Shown here: in pieces, positions 7,667-16,706 of the stretch
Position numbering within the stretch: position 1 is the first letter of the stretch
How the letters are laid out: each line of letters starts with the position of its first letter
Source of the DNA: Pseudomonas sp. ADAK13
Lineage (GTDB): Bacteria; Pseudomonadota; Gammaproteobacteria; Pseudomonadales; Pseudomonadaceae
Direction of reading: 5' to 3'
Length of the DNA stretch: 64,000 bases
NCBI RefSeq assembly: GCF_012935715.1
Contig: NZ_CP052860.1
Span: 4,836,001 to 4,900,000, forward strand
Notes under the pieces: model-generated
What the model saw: only the letters and a program-made list of their open reading frames with translations
Told to the model about the DNA's origin: nothing
The model's database searches: none
Program-made: the position numbers and the translations under genes

Positions 7667-8502
7667 AAAGCCACACTGCTTCCCCCGCGTCTCACCTTGG
7701 GATTATAAAAACGCTGGTAATTTGCACGAGCCTTATTGCGCTGCCGCCAGGTCATCTGCTGGCTGCTGAAGAAAGTGCTTCGCAAAGCCTTTGGGGCGAC
7801 AAAACCGACATTACCTTGGGGTTAGGGGCTGCCGTCACGCCACGTTTCATGGGCGCCAATCACTACCGCAGTGTGCTGTTGCCGACCTTAAGTATCCAGC
7901 GCGGGATTTTCTTTGCCGACAGCCTGCGTGGGCTGGGCGTGCAATGGCAAAGCCACTCGGGGTTCGCTGCCAGCGCTGCATTCAACTACGACATGGGGCG
8001 CAGCACTAAAAACAACGGCATTCGCTATGGCTCAAGCGAGCTCAAAGGCATGGGGACGGTTGGCGGCGCGACAGTGGCCGATATCAACCTGAGTCAGCAA
8101 CTCCTTCCATGGCTGTCAATCAATGGCGAGGCCGAGTTGCGCACGGGCGGTGAACATCGTGGCAATCGTTATCGGTTGAGTGTCGAGGGGCTTGTTTTCC
8201 ACGGCAGCGCGGACACGGTCACGTTGGATGTTGATGCCCATGCGGGAGATGGTCGTTATAACCAAACTTATTTCGGCGTTTCCCAGGAACAGAGTCAGAC
8301 CGCCAGCTTCAAGCGCTTCAACTCCGATGCCGGAATCTATGCCTATTCTGCCGCGCTCAGCTGGCAGCACACGTTCGATAACCATTGGTCCGGAGTGATC
8401 AGCGCAGTTGTCACGCAGTACACCGACCAAGCCCACGACAGTCCGTTGGTACAAACCGAGACCGGGGCAATGGGCCTGGCTGCCATCAATTACAGCTTTT
8501 AA
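7663..8502 (+). CDS. MipA/OmpV family outer-membrane protein (279 aa)
   Basis: Signal peptide (hydrophobic 17-34, cleavage near LLA/AEE) followed by a beta-rich barrel with the MipA/OmpV opening ITLGLGAAVTPRFMG and a terminal aromatic (NYSF). MipA scaffolds murein hydrolase and synthase in E. coli, and other members are linked to antimicrobial-peptide response; which applies here is unknown. It overlaps the small lipoprotein-like gene by 4 bp and precedes the second serine hydrolase by 15 bp, so pagL-lipoprotein-mipA-hydrolase probably form one operon. Confidence 0.85.
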   Translation: MKSHTASPASHLGIIKTLVICTSLIALPPGHLLAAEESASQSLWGDKTDITLGLGAAVTPRFMGANHYRSVLLPTLSIQRGIFFADSLRGLGVQWQSHSGFAASAAFNYDMGRSTKNNGIRYGSSELKGMGTVGGATVADINLSQQLLPWLSINGEAELRTGGEHRGNRYRLSVEGLVFHGSADTVTLDVDAHAGDGRYNQTYFGVSQEQSQTASFKRFNSDAGIYAYSAALSWQHTFDNHWSGVISAVVTQYTDQAHDSPLVQTETGAMGLAAINYSF

Positions 8503-8517
8503 CAGAAGTCAAACATC

Positions 8518-9732
8518 ATGAAATCAGCCTCTATAGCCTTGGCGCTAATGCTCGCCTTGAGCGGTACAGTCCACGCAGAAAGTGTTAATCGAGCCGCTAA
8601 TACCCGCGATTTCGTCGGCAAGCTGTTTACCGGTGCCGAACAATATTCGAATTTCTATCGGATGGAGGCGCTTTTTCCTTCCGAATTGGTTCAGAAGTCC
8701 AGTCAGCCGGTGGAGTGGCCATCGGGCGCATTCGTAGAGTTGCCCAAGGAGTACAGCTTTGAGGGCCGTCGCCACCTTACCCGAAACCTGCTCAAGGACA
8801 CCGATACGTCGGCCTTGCTGGTAATCAAGAATGGCCAGGTACGTTATGAGCACTATTGGCTCACGGGAGGGAAACAGCAGCACTGGACATCAATGTCTGT
8901 AGCGAAGAGCTTTGTATCCGCGCTCTATGGTATCGCGGTTGCGGAGGGCACTATCCATAGCATCGAAGACCCAGCGTCAAAGTACCTTCCGGCGTTGAAA
9001 GGTTCCGCATATGACGGCGTCAGGCTCAAGGACATTCTGCAGATGTCGTCCGGCGTTCGGTGGGACGAGGATTATTCGAACCCCAACAGCGACGTTGCCC
9101 GCCTGGGCGGCGTCATGGCCTCTGGCTCGTCCTTGTTGAATTTTGTAAGGACACTGAAGAACGAACGCCAGCCCGGCTCCTTCAATCACTATTGTTCGGC
9201 CGACACGCTGGTGCTTGGGCTGGTTCTTGAAGCGGCTACGGGTCAATCCCTTGCTGCTTACATGCAGGAAAAGTTGTGGCAGCCTCTGGGCGCCACCGAC
9301 GATGGTTATTGGCTGAAAGATAACTATGGGCATACGTTGACGTTCGGTGGATACAACGCCACTGCGCGTGATTACGCGCGGCTGGGAGAGTTGTATCGCC
9401 TCAACGGCAAACTCAACGGCAAGCAAATTGTTCCTGCCGAATGGATTAAGGACTCCCTGACTCCGGATGCCCCTTACCTAATGCCCGGCAAGCGAAACAA
9501 CAGCGACAGTACCATGGGCTATGGCTACCAATGGTGGCTTCCAGAGGGGCAGGAGCATGACTACTCTGCCATCGGCATTTTCAACCAGTTCATCTACGTC
9601 AGCCCAGACCAGCAAACCGTGATCGTTAAGCTATCGGCCTCGCGTAACTACGCCAAAGCGGATAAGGAGTCGTCGTGGCGCGAGAAAGAGACCATCGAGC
9701 TTTTCCGGCAGATTGCCAAGAGTATCGATTGA
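8518..9732 (+). CDS. Secreted SxxK serine hydrolase, copy 2
   Basis: 404 residues, same length and motif positions as 3518-4732: signal peptide ending VHA at 20, SVAK at 127-130, YCS at 225-227, GYQWWLPEG near the C-terminus. The two are about 80 percent identical by eye, with many synonymous differences, so the duplication is not recent and both have been kept intact. Signal peptide and some surface segments differ most. It is the last gene of the pagL-mipA cluster. Substrate unknown; a peptidoglycan, amide or ester target in the periplasm is plausible given its neighbours. Confidence 0.85.
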   Translation: MKSASIALALMLALSGTVHAESVNRAANTRDFVGKLFTGAEQYSNFYRMEALFPSELVQKSSQPVEWPSGAFVELPKEYSFEGRRHLTRNLLKDTDTSALLVIKNGQVRYEHYWLTGGKQQHWTSMSVAKSFVSALYGIAVAEGTIHSIEDPASKYLPALKGSAYDGVRLKDILQMSSGVRWDEDYSNPNSDVARLGGVMASGSSLLNFVRTLKNERQPGSFNHYCSADTLVLGLVLEAATGQSLAAYMQEKLWQPLGATDDGYWLKDNYGHTLTFGGYNATARDYARLGELYRLNGKLNGKQIVPAEWIKDSLTPDAPYLMPGKRNNSDSTMGYGYQWWLPEGQEHDYSAIGIFNQFIYVSPDQQTVIVKLSASRNYAKADKESSWREKETIELFRQIAKSID

Positions 9733-10063
9733 AGCAATTGTTTAGGCTTTGGTAGTTTTGGATTGGGCGACCACCCCCTTTTTTTCACCATGACTCCAGC
9801 ACCGAAATTTTCTGCACTACGCCACTGCAATATAAAGTAGGCATATTAATGATTTGGGTGGTTTATTCTATGTTAGTGCTTTCCGAAACCTGACCTAACT
9901 TCCAACCACCTGACTCCTATCCGACCAATGTTGCGTGGTTAAAACGCTCACCCATTTAACTGTTGACTCTGATAGGAATATGCAATGTTCAGAGACAAAC
10001 CGGCATAGTTGACCCGTTTTTAGATAGATATCATCGCCTCGTACCTACTTATTGGAGTTCATC
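9733..10063. other. Intergenic gap
   Basis: About 330 bp separating the envelope locus from the SDR gene. I see no gene, clear hairpin or repeat; a T-run at 9779-9785 could aid termination. A GGAG ribosome site for the next gene lies at its end. Confidence 0.5.
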
Positions 10064-10897
10064 ATGAACAGCAGAAAAACTTTATTCATCACGGGGGTGA
10101 GCAGTGGCTTTGGACACGCTCTGGCGCAGGCAGCTCTAGCAGCGGGCCACCGTGTAATCGGTACCGTGCGTAGTGAAACCGCCTTGCAGGACTTTCAGGC
10201 GCTCTCCGTGGATCATGCTCATGGTGTAATTCTGGATGTCACTGATTTCGCCCGGATCGACAGCGTAGTCGCTGCTATTGAAGCAACCTACGGCCCGGTC
10301 GACGTGTTGGTTAACAACGCCGGCTACGGTCATGAGGGCATCTTCGAAGAGTCGCCGCTGGAAGAGATGCGTCGCCAATTCGACGTCAACGTGTTCGGTG
10401 CGGTAGCAGTGACTAAGGCTTTCGTGCCTTATTTTCGTAAGCGTCGTGCCGGTCACATCCTCAACATCACCTCCATGGGCGGCACAATCACGATGCCGGG
10501 TATTGCGTACTATTGCGGGAGCAAGTTTGCTCTCGAAGGTATTTCCGATACGCTGAGCAAGGAACTTTTGCCTTTCAACATCTTTGTGACCGCCGTGGCG
10601 CCTGGTTCGTTTCGCACTGACTGGGCCGGTCGTTCGATGCAGCGCACTCCGAGGAGCATTGCCGATTACGACGCCAGCTTCGATCCGGTGCGCAAAGCTC
10701 GCGAAGAGAAGAGCGGAAAGCAGCTAGGCGATCCGCAAAAGGCTGCGCTAGCGATGTTGCAAGTTATTGCCAGCCCGACGCCACCGGCACACTTACTGTT
10801 GGGCAGTGATGCGCTGGGTCTGGTACGTGAAAAGCTGAATCGCGCGGCCAGTGAGATTGATCAGTGGGAAGCACTGACCCGTTCAACCGACGGTTGA
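10064..10897 (+). CDS. Short-chain dehydrogenase/reductase (277 aa)
   Basis: Classical SDR: NAD(P) motif TGVSSGFG near residues 10-17, NNAG in the middle, active-site Ser in ITSMGG, then YYCGSK giving the YxxxK pair. An extended C-terminus resembles the oxidoreductases often found next to AraC regulators in Pseudomonas. ATG 10064 is preceded by TTGGAG; the TTG at 10052 is part of that site. An AraC regulator follows 22 bp downstream. It probably reduces or oxidises a small carbonyl or alcohol; substrate unknown. Confidence 0.87.
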   Translation: MNSRKTLFITGVSSGFGHALAQAALAAGHRVIGTVRSETALQDFQALSVDHAHGVILDVTDFARIDSVVAAIEATYGPVDVLVNNAGYGHEGIFEESPLEEMRRQFDVNVFGAVAVTKAFVPYFRKRRAGHILNITSMGGTITMPGIAYYCGSKFALEGISDTLSKELLPFNIFVTAVAPGSFRTDWAGRSMQRTPRSIADYDASFDPVRKAREEKSGKQLGDPQKAALAMLQVIASPTPPAHLLLGSDALGLVREKLNRAASEIDQWEALTRSTDG

Positions 10898-10919
10898 GTG
10901 GCAGGCAGAGGGGACACCA

Positions 10920-11858
10920 ATGACTCAGGCTGGTCCACGCACCTCAAGCATGGTGCATTTGATGGAAAAGCTCGCGCCAGTCGAGGGCTACAATCTGAGC
11001 GAGTTGGAGGATATACGCTTTTTGCGTTCAAACCGCCCGCTGGTTCGCACTCCGGTTTTGTACGACCCCGGTATAGTGATCCTGTGCCAAGGGCGCAAGC
11101 GCGGCTATTTAGGCGATGATGTCTACATTTACGATGCCCAGCACTACCTGGTGGTGTCCGTCCCTGTAGCTTTCACAATAGAGACTGATGCCAGCGAAGC
11201 GGAACCGATGCTAGCGGTCTACATGCGCCTAAATTTCCGGCTTGCCAGCGAGCTGATGCCGCAAGTGGATGAAGCTCTGGGGCCAAGTGATGCTCAGCCC
11301 AAGGGCATGTATGCCTCACCAATGGACGATTTGCTGCGCACCTCGACGCAGCGATTTCTCGAGGCGATGAGCAATCCGATCGAAGCGCAAATACTCGGGC
11401 CGTCACTGGTGCGCGAGATCTACTACCGGATCCTAACCGGCGAGCAGGGTGGCTCAATGCGCGCCGCGCTCAATTGTCAGGGGCATTTCGGTAAGGTCAC
11501 TCGCGCGATCCGCAAGATCCACTGTTCCTACCAGGAGCGCCTGGATGTTGTGTCCCTTGCTCAAGAGGCGAATATGAGCGTGCCCAGTTTTCATCTGCAC
11601 TTTCGCAGAGTGACGGACCTGTCACCGATGCAGTACCTGAAGTCGACGCGCCTGCACCAGGCGCGATTGCTGATGCTACGCAACGCAATGACTGCTTCGA
11701 CGGCTGCGTTCAATGTCGGCTACGAAAGCGCCTCGCAATTCAGCCGCGAATTCAAACGTTTCTTTGGGCGAACGCCCCACGCAGAGATCGAATGGATGAA
11801 TGCGACCTATGCACTGCCTGCGCCGTCTACGCCGTCTATTTACGTCTCGTCGCATTAG
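10920..11858 (+). CDS. AraC family regulator with AraC_N-type sensor domain (312 aa)
   Basis: The N-terminal half (about 15-170) matches the AraC_N domain of small-molecule-responsive regulators (LSELEDIRF, GIVILCQGRKRGYLGDD). The C-terminus has two AraC helix-turn-helix units (about 205-295), including FNVGYESASQFSREFKRFFG. It lies 22 bp after the SDR gene in the same direction, so the pair is probably one unit with self-regulation. The inducer may be an aldehyde or alcohol, as in related pairs, but this is inference. Confidence 0.85.
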   Translation: MTQAGPRTSSMVHLMEKLAPVEGYNLSELEDIRFLRSNRPLVRTPVLYDPGIVILCQGRKRGYLGDDVYIYDAQHYLVVSVPVAFTIETDASEAEPMLAVYMRLNFRLASELMPQVDEALGPSDAQPKGMYASPMDDLLRTSTQRFLEAMSNPIEAQILGPSLVREIYYRILTGEQGGSMRAALNCQGHFGKVTRAIRKIHCSYQERLDVVSLAQEANMSVPSFHLHFRRVTDLSPMQYLKSTRLHQARLLMLRNAMTASTAAFNVGYESASQFSREFKRFFGRTPHAEIEWMNATYALPAPSTPSIYVSSH

Positions 11859-12034
11859 GAATGGGTCTACCCATTGCACCATCGTCTTGGGCGTCCCGGG
11901 GGGGGGCAGGGTCAGGGTCAGCAGGATGTGCTGCCCAGACGCTTACGAAGGACGCGCGAAATTGGCAATTGCTAATCGAGTACGCGGCGGGCGGGGCGCG
12001 TAATAGCGCCGTGCTTGGAGTGGCTGTTCAAACG

Positions 12035-12399
12035 TCAGTAACGTCGAAGGTCATTCGGGGGGCCACCTTCCGCGTGCAGCAGGATGCGCGCGCCGGGTTC
12101 TACGCCGGGAATGCGCTGCACCTCGTCCAGCGGCGTGCAGGCCCGCATCACCATGAGCTGCCAGCGTAGCGGATGCGACGGAAGATGAATGCAGGCAGGA
12201 ACACCGAGCTGCGCCGCCAGCGGTCAAGCTGGCTGGTGCGCACCGGGTTGCCGAAGCGCATATAGAGGTTGATGCGCTTATTCACATAAGCGAGCGCCAC
12301 ACGGGTCAACTGCATCTTGCTTGCGTGGCCATTGAAAGCGTGCTACGAAGCTGCCACCGCTGCCTTTGTTGGTATTTGGTCCTGAGTATTTGTAGTCAT
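12035..12399 (-). pseudogene. Broken gene of unrecognised family with intact ribosome-binding site
   Basis: On the minus strand a GGAG (12408-12411) is ideally spaced before ATG 12399, but codon 19 is TAG (12343-12345). Reading on, the frame gives a coherent basic protein (KMQLTRVALAYVNKRINLYM...). A frameshift near 12165 leads into RWQLMVMRACTPLDEVQRIP, ending at a stop at 12035. This looks like one gene of about 120 codons with a nonsense and a frameshift lesion. I do not recognise the family. The flanking stretch 11859-12034 holds a G-run and no gene I can support. Confidence 0.4.
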
Positions 12400-12483
12400 G
12401 ATGTCTACTCCGGGAACTCCCGATCCAGCATGGCGCGCAGCATTTCGGACACAGTGTTACGGGGACTGCCCCCTGGACGTTGC

Positions 12484-13104
12484 TCAGCATTTCTCGCAAA
12501 CCACATTAATGAACGGCAGAGAGCCGCCACCTGGCGTCGGCTCATCGATCTCGGAGAACTCGAACAGGCCGTGCGGGCCGAACTCCCGCTCAATCGAGGC
12601 AGCATCGTAGAAGAACATCGTCAGGCCAGGCAGTCTTTCGTACCAATCGTCGTCCAGCCTTGCTCCTTGGCCATACATCGGAGCTGCCTTCGAGATGACC
12701 GTGAAGATCATCTGCCCACCGGGCGTCAGCTGGCGGTAGCAGTCTCGGATGAGTTTGGCGCGCCCTTCGGCATCTAGAAGATAGATAAGCCCGTAGCAGA
12801 AGATGCCGTCGTACTGCCTGCTGTCATACGGCATGTTCGCCACCGAGCCTTGGTGGATGGGAATGTGGAGGCCGAGCTGCGATCGGGCGAGAGCGATCGC
12901 CTTGTCTGAGATCTCGATCCCAGTGACTGACATCCCGTGATCGACGAACACCTTCGCGTTCCTGCCGTACCCAACCCCGGGGATCAGGACATCCTTGACG
13001 CCCATTCGAGCGAAGTGGTCGCTCGCGAAGATGGCAGAGGAGGTCGGCTCGCTCCCCCACATCAGTTGCTTCTCGGTGAAGGCGGTTTCCCAGAACTCAG
13101 TCAT
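12484..13104 (-). CDS. Class I SAM-dependent methyltransferase (206 aa)
   Basis: Contains the SAM-binding motif I as VLIPGVGYGRNA, an acidic motif VTGIEIS, and YDGIFCYGLIYLL / LTPGGQMIFTVIS post-motifs. The opening FWETAFTEKQLMWG resembles methyltransferases related to thiopurine/tellurite-type detoxification. I prefer ATG 13104; a GTG at 13113 would leave only two bases to the GGAG. It lies downstream of an Rrf2 regulator on the same strand, 178 bp away, so it may be its target. Substrate unknown. Confidence 0.8.
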   Translation of the reverse strand: MTEFWETAFTEKQLMWGSEPTSSAIFASDHFARMGVKDVLIPGVGYGRNAKVFVDHGMSVTGIEISDKAIALARSQLGLHIPIHQGSVANMPYDSRQYDGIFCYGLIYLLDAEGRAKLIRDCYRQLTPGGQMIFTVISKAAPMYGQGARLDDDWYERLPGLTMFFYDAASIEREFGPHGLFEFSEIDEPTPGGGSLPFINVVCEKC

Positions 13105-13282
13105 GTTGGTCACGGCTCCGATCTCGTTTGTCGCGCCTTGTGATGGTTTGCGTAATCACTCGCTTCGAGTGAGTCGCGAGTCGTCGGTCTCGTTCACCGT
13201 GCCGTCATCGTTGCGCCGTGTGCCCGACAACCGTCGGACGTGGCCTTCGCCCCGCTCGGCGAGACTCTTGCTCCAGGAGCAC

Positions 13283-13744
13283 CTACTCATGATCCATCTC
13301 CGGATGATGGAATCCGCCAGGGGCAGCAAGGTGGCCGCTAACGTCAGCACTCAGCATTGCAAGCGTCACTTTGCCAAGGCTCGAAAGCAGTAGCCCCTCC
13401 GCGTCCTGAAATGACTTATTGAGAGCGGCATTTACCGCCTGTTCGACAAGACAGCCGGGCGCCTCCGTTCGGTTGCCAATGGCGAGTAGCGATGGGCAGC
13501 CGAGCGCGTTGTAGATGTCGCGTAAAGTTACCCGTGATAGGTCGCAGGCGAGCGTCCACCCGCCGCCATGTCCCTTTTCTGATCGGACGTATCCGGCGTC
13601 CCGAAGTCCCGCCATGTTCTGGCGGATCACCACCGGGTTGGTGTCCATCGCTTTCGCCAGAACCTCGGACGTAACGGGGCCATCCTGCTGCACCATGTGC
13701 AGCAGGATGTGAAGTACTCCTGATAATCGGCTATCTCGTCTCAT
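13283..13744 (-). CDS. Rrf2 family transcriptional regulator (153 aa)
   Basis: Rrf2 winged helix: [35 protein letters not shown], then a [16 protein letters not shown] wing. No three-cysteine Fe-S cluster of the IscR/NsrR kind is visible; only isolated cysteines remain, so it is closer to YwnA-type members. Start is ATG 13744. A palindrome at 13742-13764 overlaps the start, suggesting autoregulation. The methyltransferase downstream on the same strand is the probable partner. Confidence 0.82.
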   Translation of the reverse strand: MRRDSRLSGVLHILLHMVQQDGPVTSEVLAKAMDTNPVVIRQNMAGLRDAGYVRSEKGHGGGWTLACDLSRVTLRDIYNALGCPSLLAIGNRTEAPGCLVEQAVNAALNKSFQDAEGLLLSSLGKVTLAMLSADVSGHLAAPGGFHHPEMDHE

Positions 13745-13764
13745 GTAAATTACAATATTACATG
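13742..13764. promoter_or_regulatory. Palindrome at Rrf2 gene start
   Basis: CATGTAA (13742-13748) and TTACATG (13758-13764) form a perfect 7-bp inverted repeat with a 9-bp AT spacer, overlapping the start codon of the rrf2-type gene. It is a plausible self-operator. Confidence 0.5.
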
Positions 13765-13974
13765 ATGTCGAAAATATCAACGGCGTGGAGCGAATTCGTC
13801 GCAAGCGCCTTGAGTTCAGTGAGGGCCACGAGCGCAGCGCGTAGTGCGCGACGTCGCCATTAGTCTGCATCACCTAAACCGTGCGTGCATCGTCATTCAA
13901 TAGCGAAGGGCCGCGCTGCCGGCTGAAACTCCACGACGTACCACCTCCGCGCACAATAGCTGTAGTTGTCTTTC

Positions 13975-14171
13975 CTAACCGCAGATCATTGGCTTCCCCG
14001 GCAACAGGCTGAATCCCACGCCATCATCCAGTATGTCGAAACGGCCGCTGACGATTTGTACGCTACAGCGATAGGTGCCGCTGATGCGCTCCCCATCGGC
14101 TACTGGTCGATGAGTCATGCCGGTTTCTGTAGCGATGGCTTTGGCTACGGAATCGATCTCGCGCCCCCCGT
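13975..14171 (-). pseudogene. C-terminal remnant of a plasmid/ICE relaxase (DUF3363 type)
   Basis: Minus-strand translation gives a GGREIDSVAKAIATETG segment, then THRPVADGERISGTY, then SGRFDILDDGVGFSLLPGKP and a stop. This order matches the C-terminal DUF3363 region of VirD2-like relaxases as I know them. Everything upstream is missing; the join at about 14172 meets an IS3 remnant. It indicates that a mobilisable element once extended through this region. Confidence 0.55.
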
Positions 14172-14640
14172 AATGTCCTCAACAGACTGCGTGCCAAGAT
14201 CACGCGCTGGCCTGATCAAACGCTTGCGGCTAGAGAGCGGCGGTGTGTACGGCTACCGCAAAATCCATGATGATCTGCGCGAGCTTGGCGAACAGTGCGG
14301 CAGGCATCGAGTTGCTCGACTAAGGCGTCAGGAAGGGATGCGCTCGTACACGTGTTACCGACGTCGACCGTGGCGTTACTGTGGCAAGCCTCCAGTCGCT
14401 TCGCCGAATTACCTGGAGCGTCGATTCAATGCCTCCGAATCTAACAAAGTCTGGGTCACGGACATAACCTACATTCGCACCTATGAGGGTTGGTTATTTT
14501 AGGCGGTGGTGCTCGTTTTGTTTTTTCGGCAGGTGATTGGCTGGTCGATGAAGCCGCAGATGACCAGCGATCTGGCTATTGACGCATTGTTGATGGCCGT
14601 TTGGCGGCTTAAACCGGGGCGATTCACTAATCTTGTCCAC
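14172..14640 (+). pseudogene. IS3 family transposase (orfB) remnant with internal stop
   Basis: Frame opening with LIKRLRLESGGVYGYRKIHDD, then VWVTDITYIRTYEGWLF, a TAG at 14500-14502, and in the same frame after it [12 protein letters not shown] and [14 protein letters not shown]. This is the DDE integrase core of an IS3-group orfB: the first catalytic Asp lies in TDITYI, and the rest of the triad is lost. Both ends and orfA are missing. A related fragment lies at 46986-47160. Confidence 0.7.
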
Positions 14641-14757
14641 TAATAAATTCGGGTGCACGCGCAGAAAAACCTGGCACTACAAACTGCCCTTATTCCGGTC
14701 AAGGCATTGTCGTCGACAGCGGTACATCAAGTTTTCCTGCCACGATTCGATTCGAAA

Positions 14758-14815
14758 GTAGCGTCCAGGCAATACACCTCCGAACTCCAGTATTAAGGAC
14801 GATGGTGTCCGAATA
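14758..14815 (+). mobile_element. IS66-type left-end fragment
   Basis: The stretch from GTAGCG at 14758 through CAATACACC and TATTAAGGACGATGGTGTCC lines up with the left ends at 45187 (plus) and 21179 (minus). No transposase gene remains. The rest of 14641-14951 holds no gene I can support. Confidence 0.55.
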
Positions 14816-14951
14816 TTTTTAAGCGGGCGCGATTGACCTTCACTTCAGGCCCCCAATACACCAACGAAAATTTTACCCAAAACCTGTCAAGTCCTAGGTT
14901 GTTCAGGAGTGTCTGCAACTAGGCGCGACGGTGTCAGAGATCTATGGAGTG

Positions 14952-15878
14952 TCAGCGCGTGGGCAGAGTAATCTCCGGCACATGCCTGATCATCAACTCC
15001 ATTACCCAGTCCATGAACACACGTAATTTTAGGCTAACATGGCGGTTCGGTGCATAGGCCATATATAGCGGCATCGACGCGATGTCCCAGTCCTCGAACA
15101 GCGGCACAAGTTCGCCACTCGCCACTGGTTGCAAAGCCATATATCGCGGTAGCCATAGTACCCCCAGGCCAGCCTGTCCCGCTGCTAGATAGGCATTGCC
15201 ATCGTCTACGGCCAGCACATGTCGGCCGTGCACTTCCAACTGTTCGCCCATGCGCCGCAAGGTGTAAGGGAGCGCTTTGCCTGTTCGCGCCCATCGATAC
15301 CCCACGACACGATGCTCGCCTTCCTGCAATTCGCGCGGATGTGCCGGCACGCCATAGAGGGCTAGGTACGAGGGTGCTGCGTACACTCCCAGCGGCAGGT
15401 CGGCGATGTGCCGCGCGACCAGGGAGGTGTCGGTGATTTCTCCGCCACGAATCACGCAATCGACGCTCTCATCTATCAGGCTTACATGACGGTCGCTCAC
15501 GCCTAGATCCAGCTGGATATCCGGGTAGAGCTCATGGAATGCCGGTAGAGCCGGAATCAGTAGCAACCGGGCCAGCGGACTGGGCACATCCACCCGCAGT
15601 CGCCCACGCGGCGCAGCTGCGGCACTGGATAGCGCGGTTTCAGCATCATCTAACGCCGCCAACAAGAATTGCACCCGCTCGTAGTAGACGGTGCCATCGG
15701 CGGTCATTTTCACCTTGCGCGTGGTGCGATTGAGCAGCTTCACGCGCAAGCGCGCCTCCAGTTGCTGGACGAGTTGGCTCACTGTGGTTTTGCTCATGTG
15801 CAAGGTGTGGGCGGCCCGAGTAAAGCTACCGGTCTCTACCACCCGCGCGAAGGCTTGCATGGCATCGAAACGATCCAT
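14952..15878 (-). CDS. LysR family transcriptional regulator (308 aa)
   Basis: N-terminal LysR helix-turn-helix (residues 1-60: FDAMQAFARVVETGSFTRAA, MSKTTVSQLVQQLEARL) and a periplasmic-binding-like effector domain (about 90-300). It is divergent from a RidA-family gene whose start is 117 bp away, a common arrangement for a LysR regulator and its target. Ligand unknown. The C-terminus is complete. Confidence 0.9.
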   Translation of the reverse strand: MDRFDAMQAFARVVETGSFTRAAHTLHMSKTTVSQLVQQLEARLRVKLLNRTTRKVKMTADGTVYYERVQFLLAALDDAETALSSAAAAPRGRLRVDVPSPLARLLLIPALPAFHELYPDIQLDLGVSDRHVSLIDESVDCVIRGGEITDTSLVARHIADLPLGVYAAPSYLALYGVPAHPRELQEGEHRVVGYRWARTGKALPYTLRRMGEQLEVHGRHVLAVDDGNAYLAAGQAGLGVLWLPRYMALQPVASGELVPLFEDWDIASMPLYMAYAPNRHVSLKLRVFMDWVMELMIRHVPEITLPTR

Positions 15879-15994
15879 GGGTGCTCCATATTGTTTGGGT
15901 ATTACAAACAGTGATGGCCAGCATTGCCTGTTTATCGCACCCGAGCAAGCGCCGTAAAGTGTTCATGTCGTTTCCCAACTGCTGGAGTTTTCTG

Positions 15995-16390
15995 ATGAAC
16001 CAACGAGATGTTGTATTCCCCGCCCGCCGTCAGGCCCTTTACGAGCGCAACCGTTATTCAGCTGCGGTACGTGCCAATGGCTTGCTCTTCGTTTCCGGGC
16101 AAGTGGGCAGCCGTGAAGATGGGTCACCGGAGCCAGAGCTCAAAGCACAAGTTCGACGCGCTTTTGAGAATCTCAACGCGGTGCTGTCCGCAGCAGGTTG
16201 CAGCTTTGATGATGTCCAAGACGTTACCGTCTTCATGGTTGAGCCGCAGAAGATCTTCGAACAGGTGTGGGAAGTCGTGCCGGAGTATTGGGGCGAAGCG
16301 CCTTTCCCCACCGTAACGGCGGTAGGGGTCACTTGGCTGTACGGTTTCGATGTTGAGATCAAGGTTGTCGCTAAACTCCCTAACGACTGA
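15995..16390 (+). CDS. RidA family protein (131 aa)
   Basis: RidA/YjgF fold: ANGLLFVSGQVG, ENLNAVLSAAGCSFDDV, then the family's conserved tail with FPTVTAVGV. RidA proteins hydrolyse reactive enamine/imine intermediates or act in related deaminations in the cytoplasm. ATG 15995 has GGAG at 15984-15987. The substrate arginine of canonical RidA is not evident at the usual late position, so this may be a divergent member (Rid2-7 type). It is divergent from the LysR gene and ends just before an IS66 fragment, so any downstream partner may have been lost. Confidence 0.82.
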   Translation: MNQRDVVFPARRQALYERNRYSAAVRANGLLFVSGQVGSREDGSPEPELKAQVRRAFENLNAVLSAAGCSFDDVQDVTVFMVEPQKIFEQVWEVVPEYWGEAPFPTVTAVGVTWLYGFDVEIKVVAKLPND

Positions 16391-16410
16391 GTCTATGCCT
16401 GCTCACCTTA

Positions 16411-16644
16411 AGCGAAAAGGCATAACTCAACGACTTCACTTGCGCGCTGCGTTGGCAGTCGCTCCATAACGTCCTTCAAGTAGGGATACGGGTCATGCCT
16501 ACTAAGCTTGGCCGACTGAATCAGGCTCATTAACGCGTCAGCACGTTTGCCGCTGCGCAGCGCCCGAGCAAGAGCCGACTTTGGCACCCCAGTGTAAATG
16601 TCCCGGCATCCCACCTTGCGCTGAGATGTCGACGATTTACTCAT
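16411..16644 (-). pseudogene. tnpC: IS66 TnpC 3' fragment plus right end
   Basis: Encodes the C-terminal tail of the IS66 transposase on the minus strand: LARALRSGKRADALMSLIQS, HDPYPYLKDVMERLPTQRAS. The element end reads TTAAGCG at about 16411, one mismatch from the GTAAGCG terminus. The 5' part is missing. The same tail occurs in the opposite orientation at 18760-19090, so the two outward-facing tails bracket the SDR-HxlR-VOC genes. Confidence 0.7.
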
Positions 16645-16706
16645 CGTTTTGATCCATGGCGAACAAGGAGTTGCTGTTGTGGCCGGACCTCGCGCTGCAA
16701 AAATCG

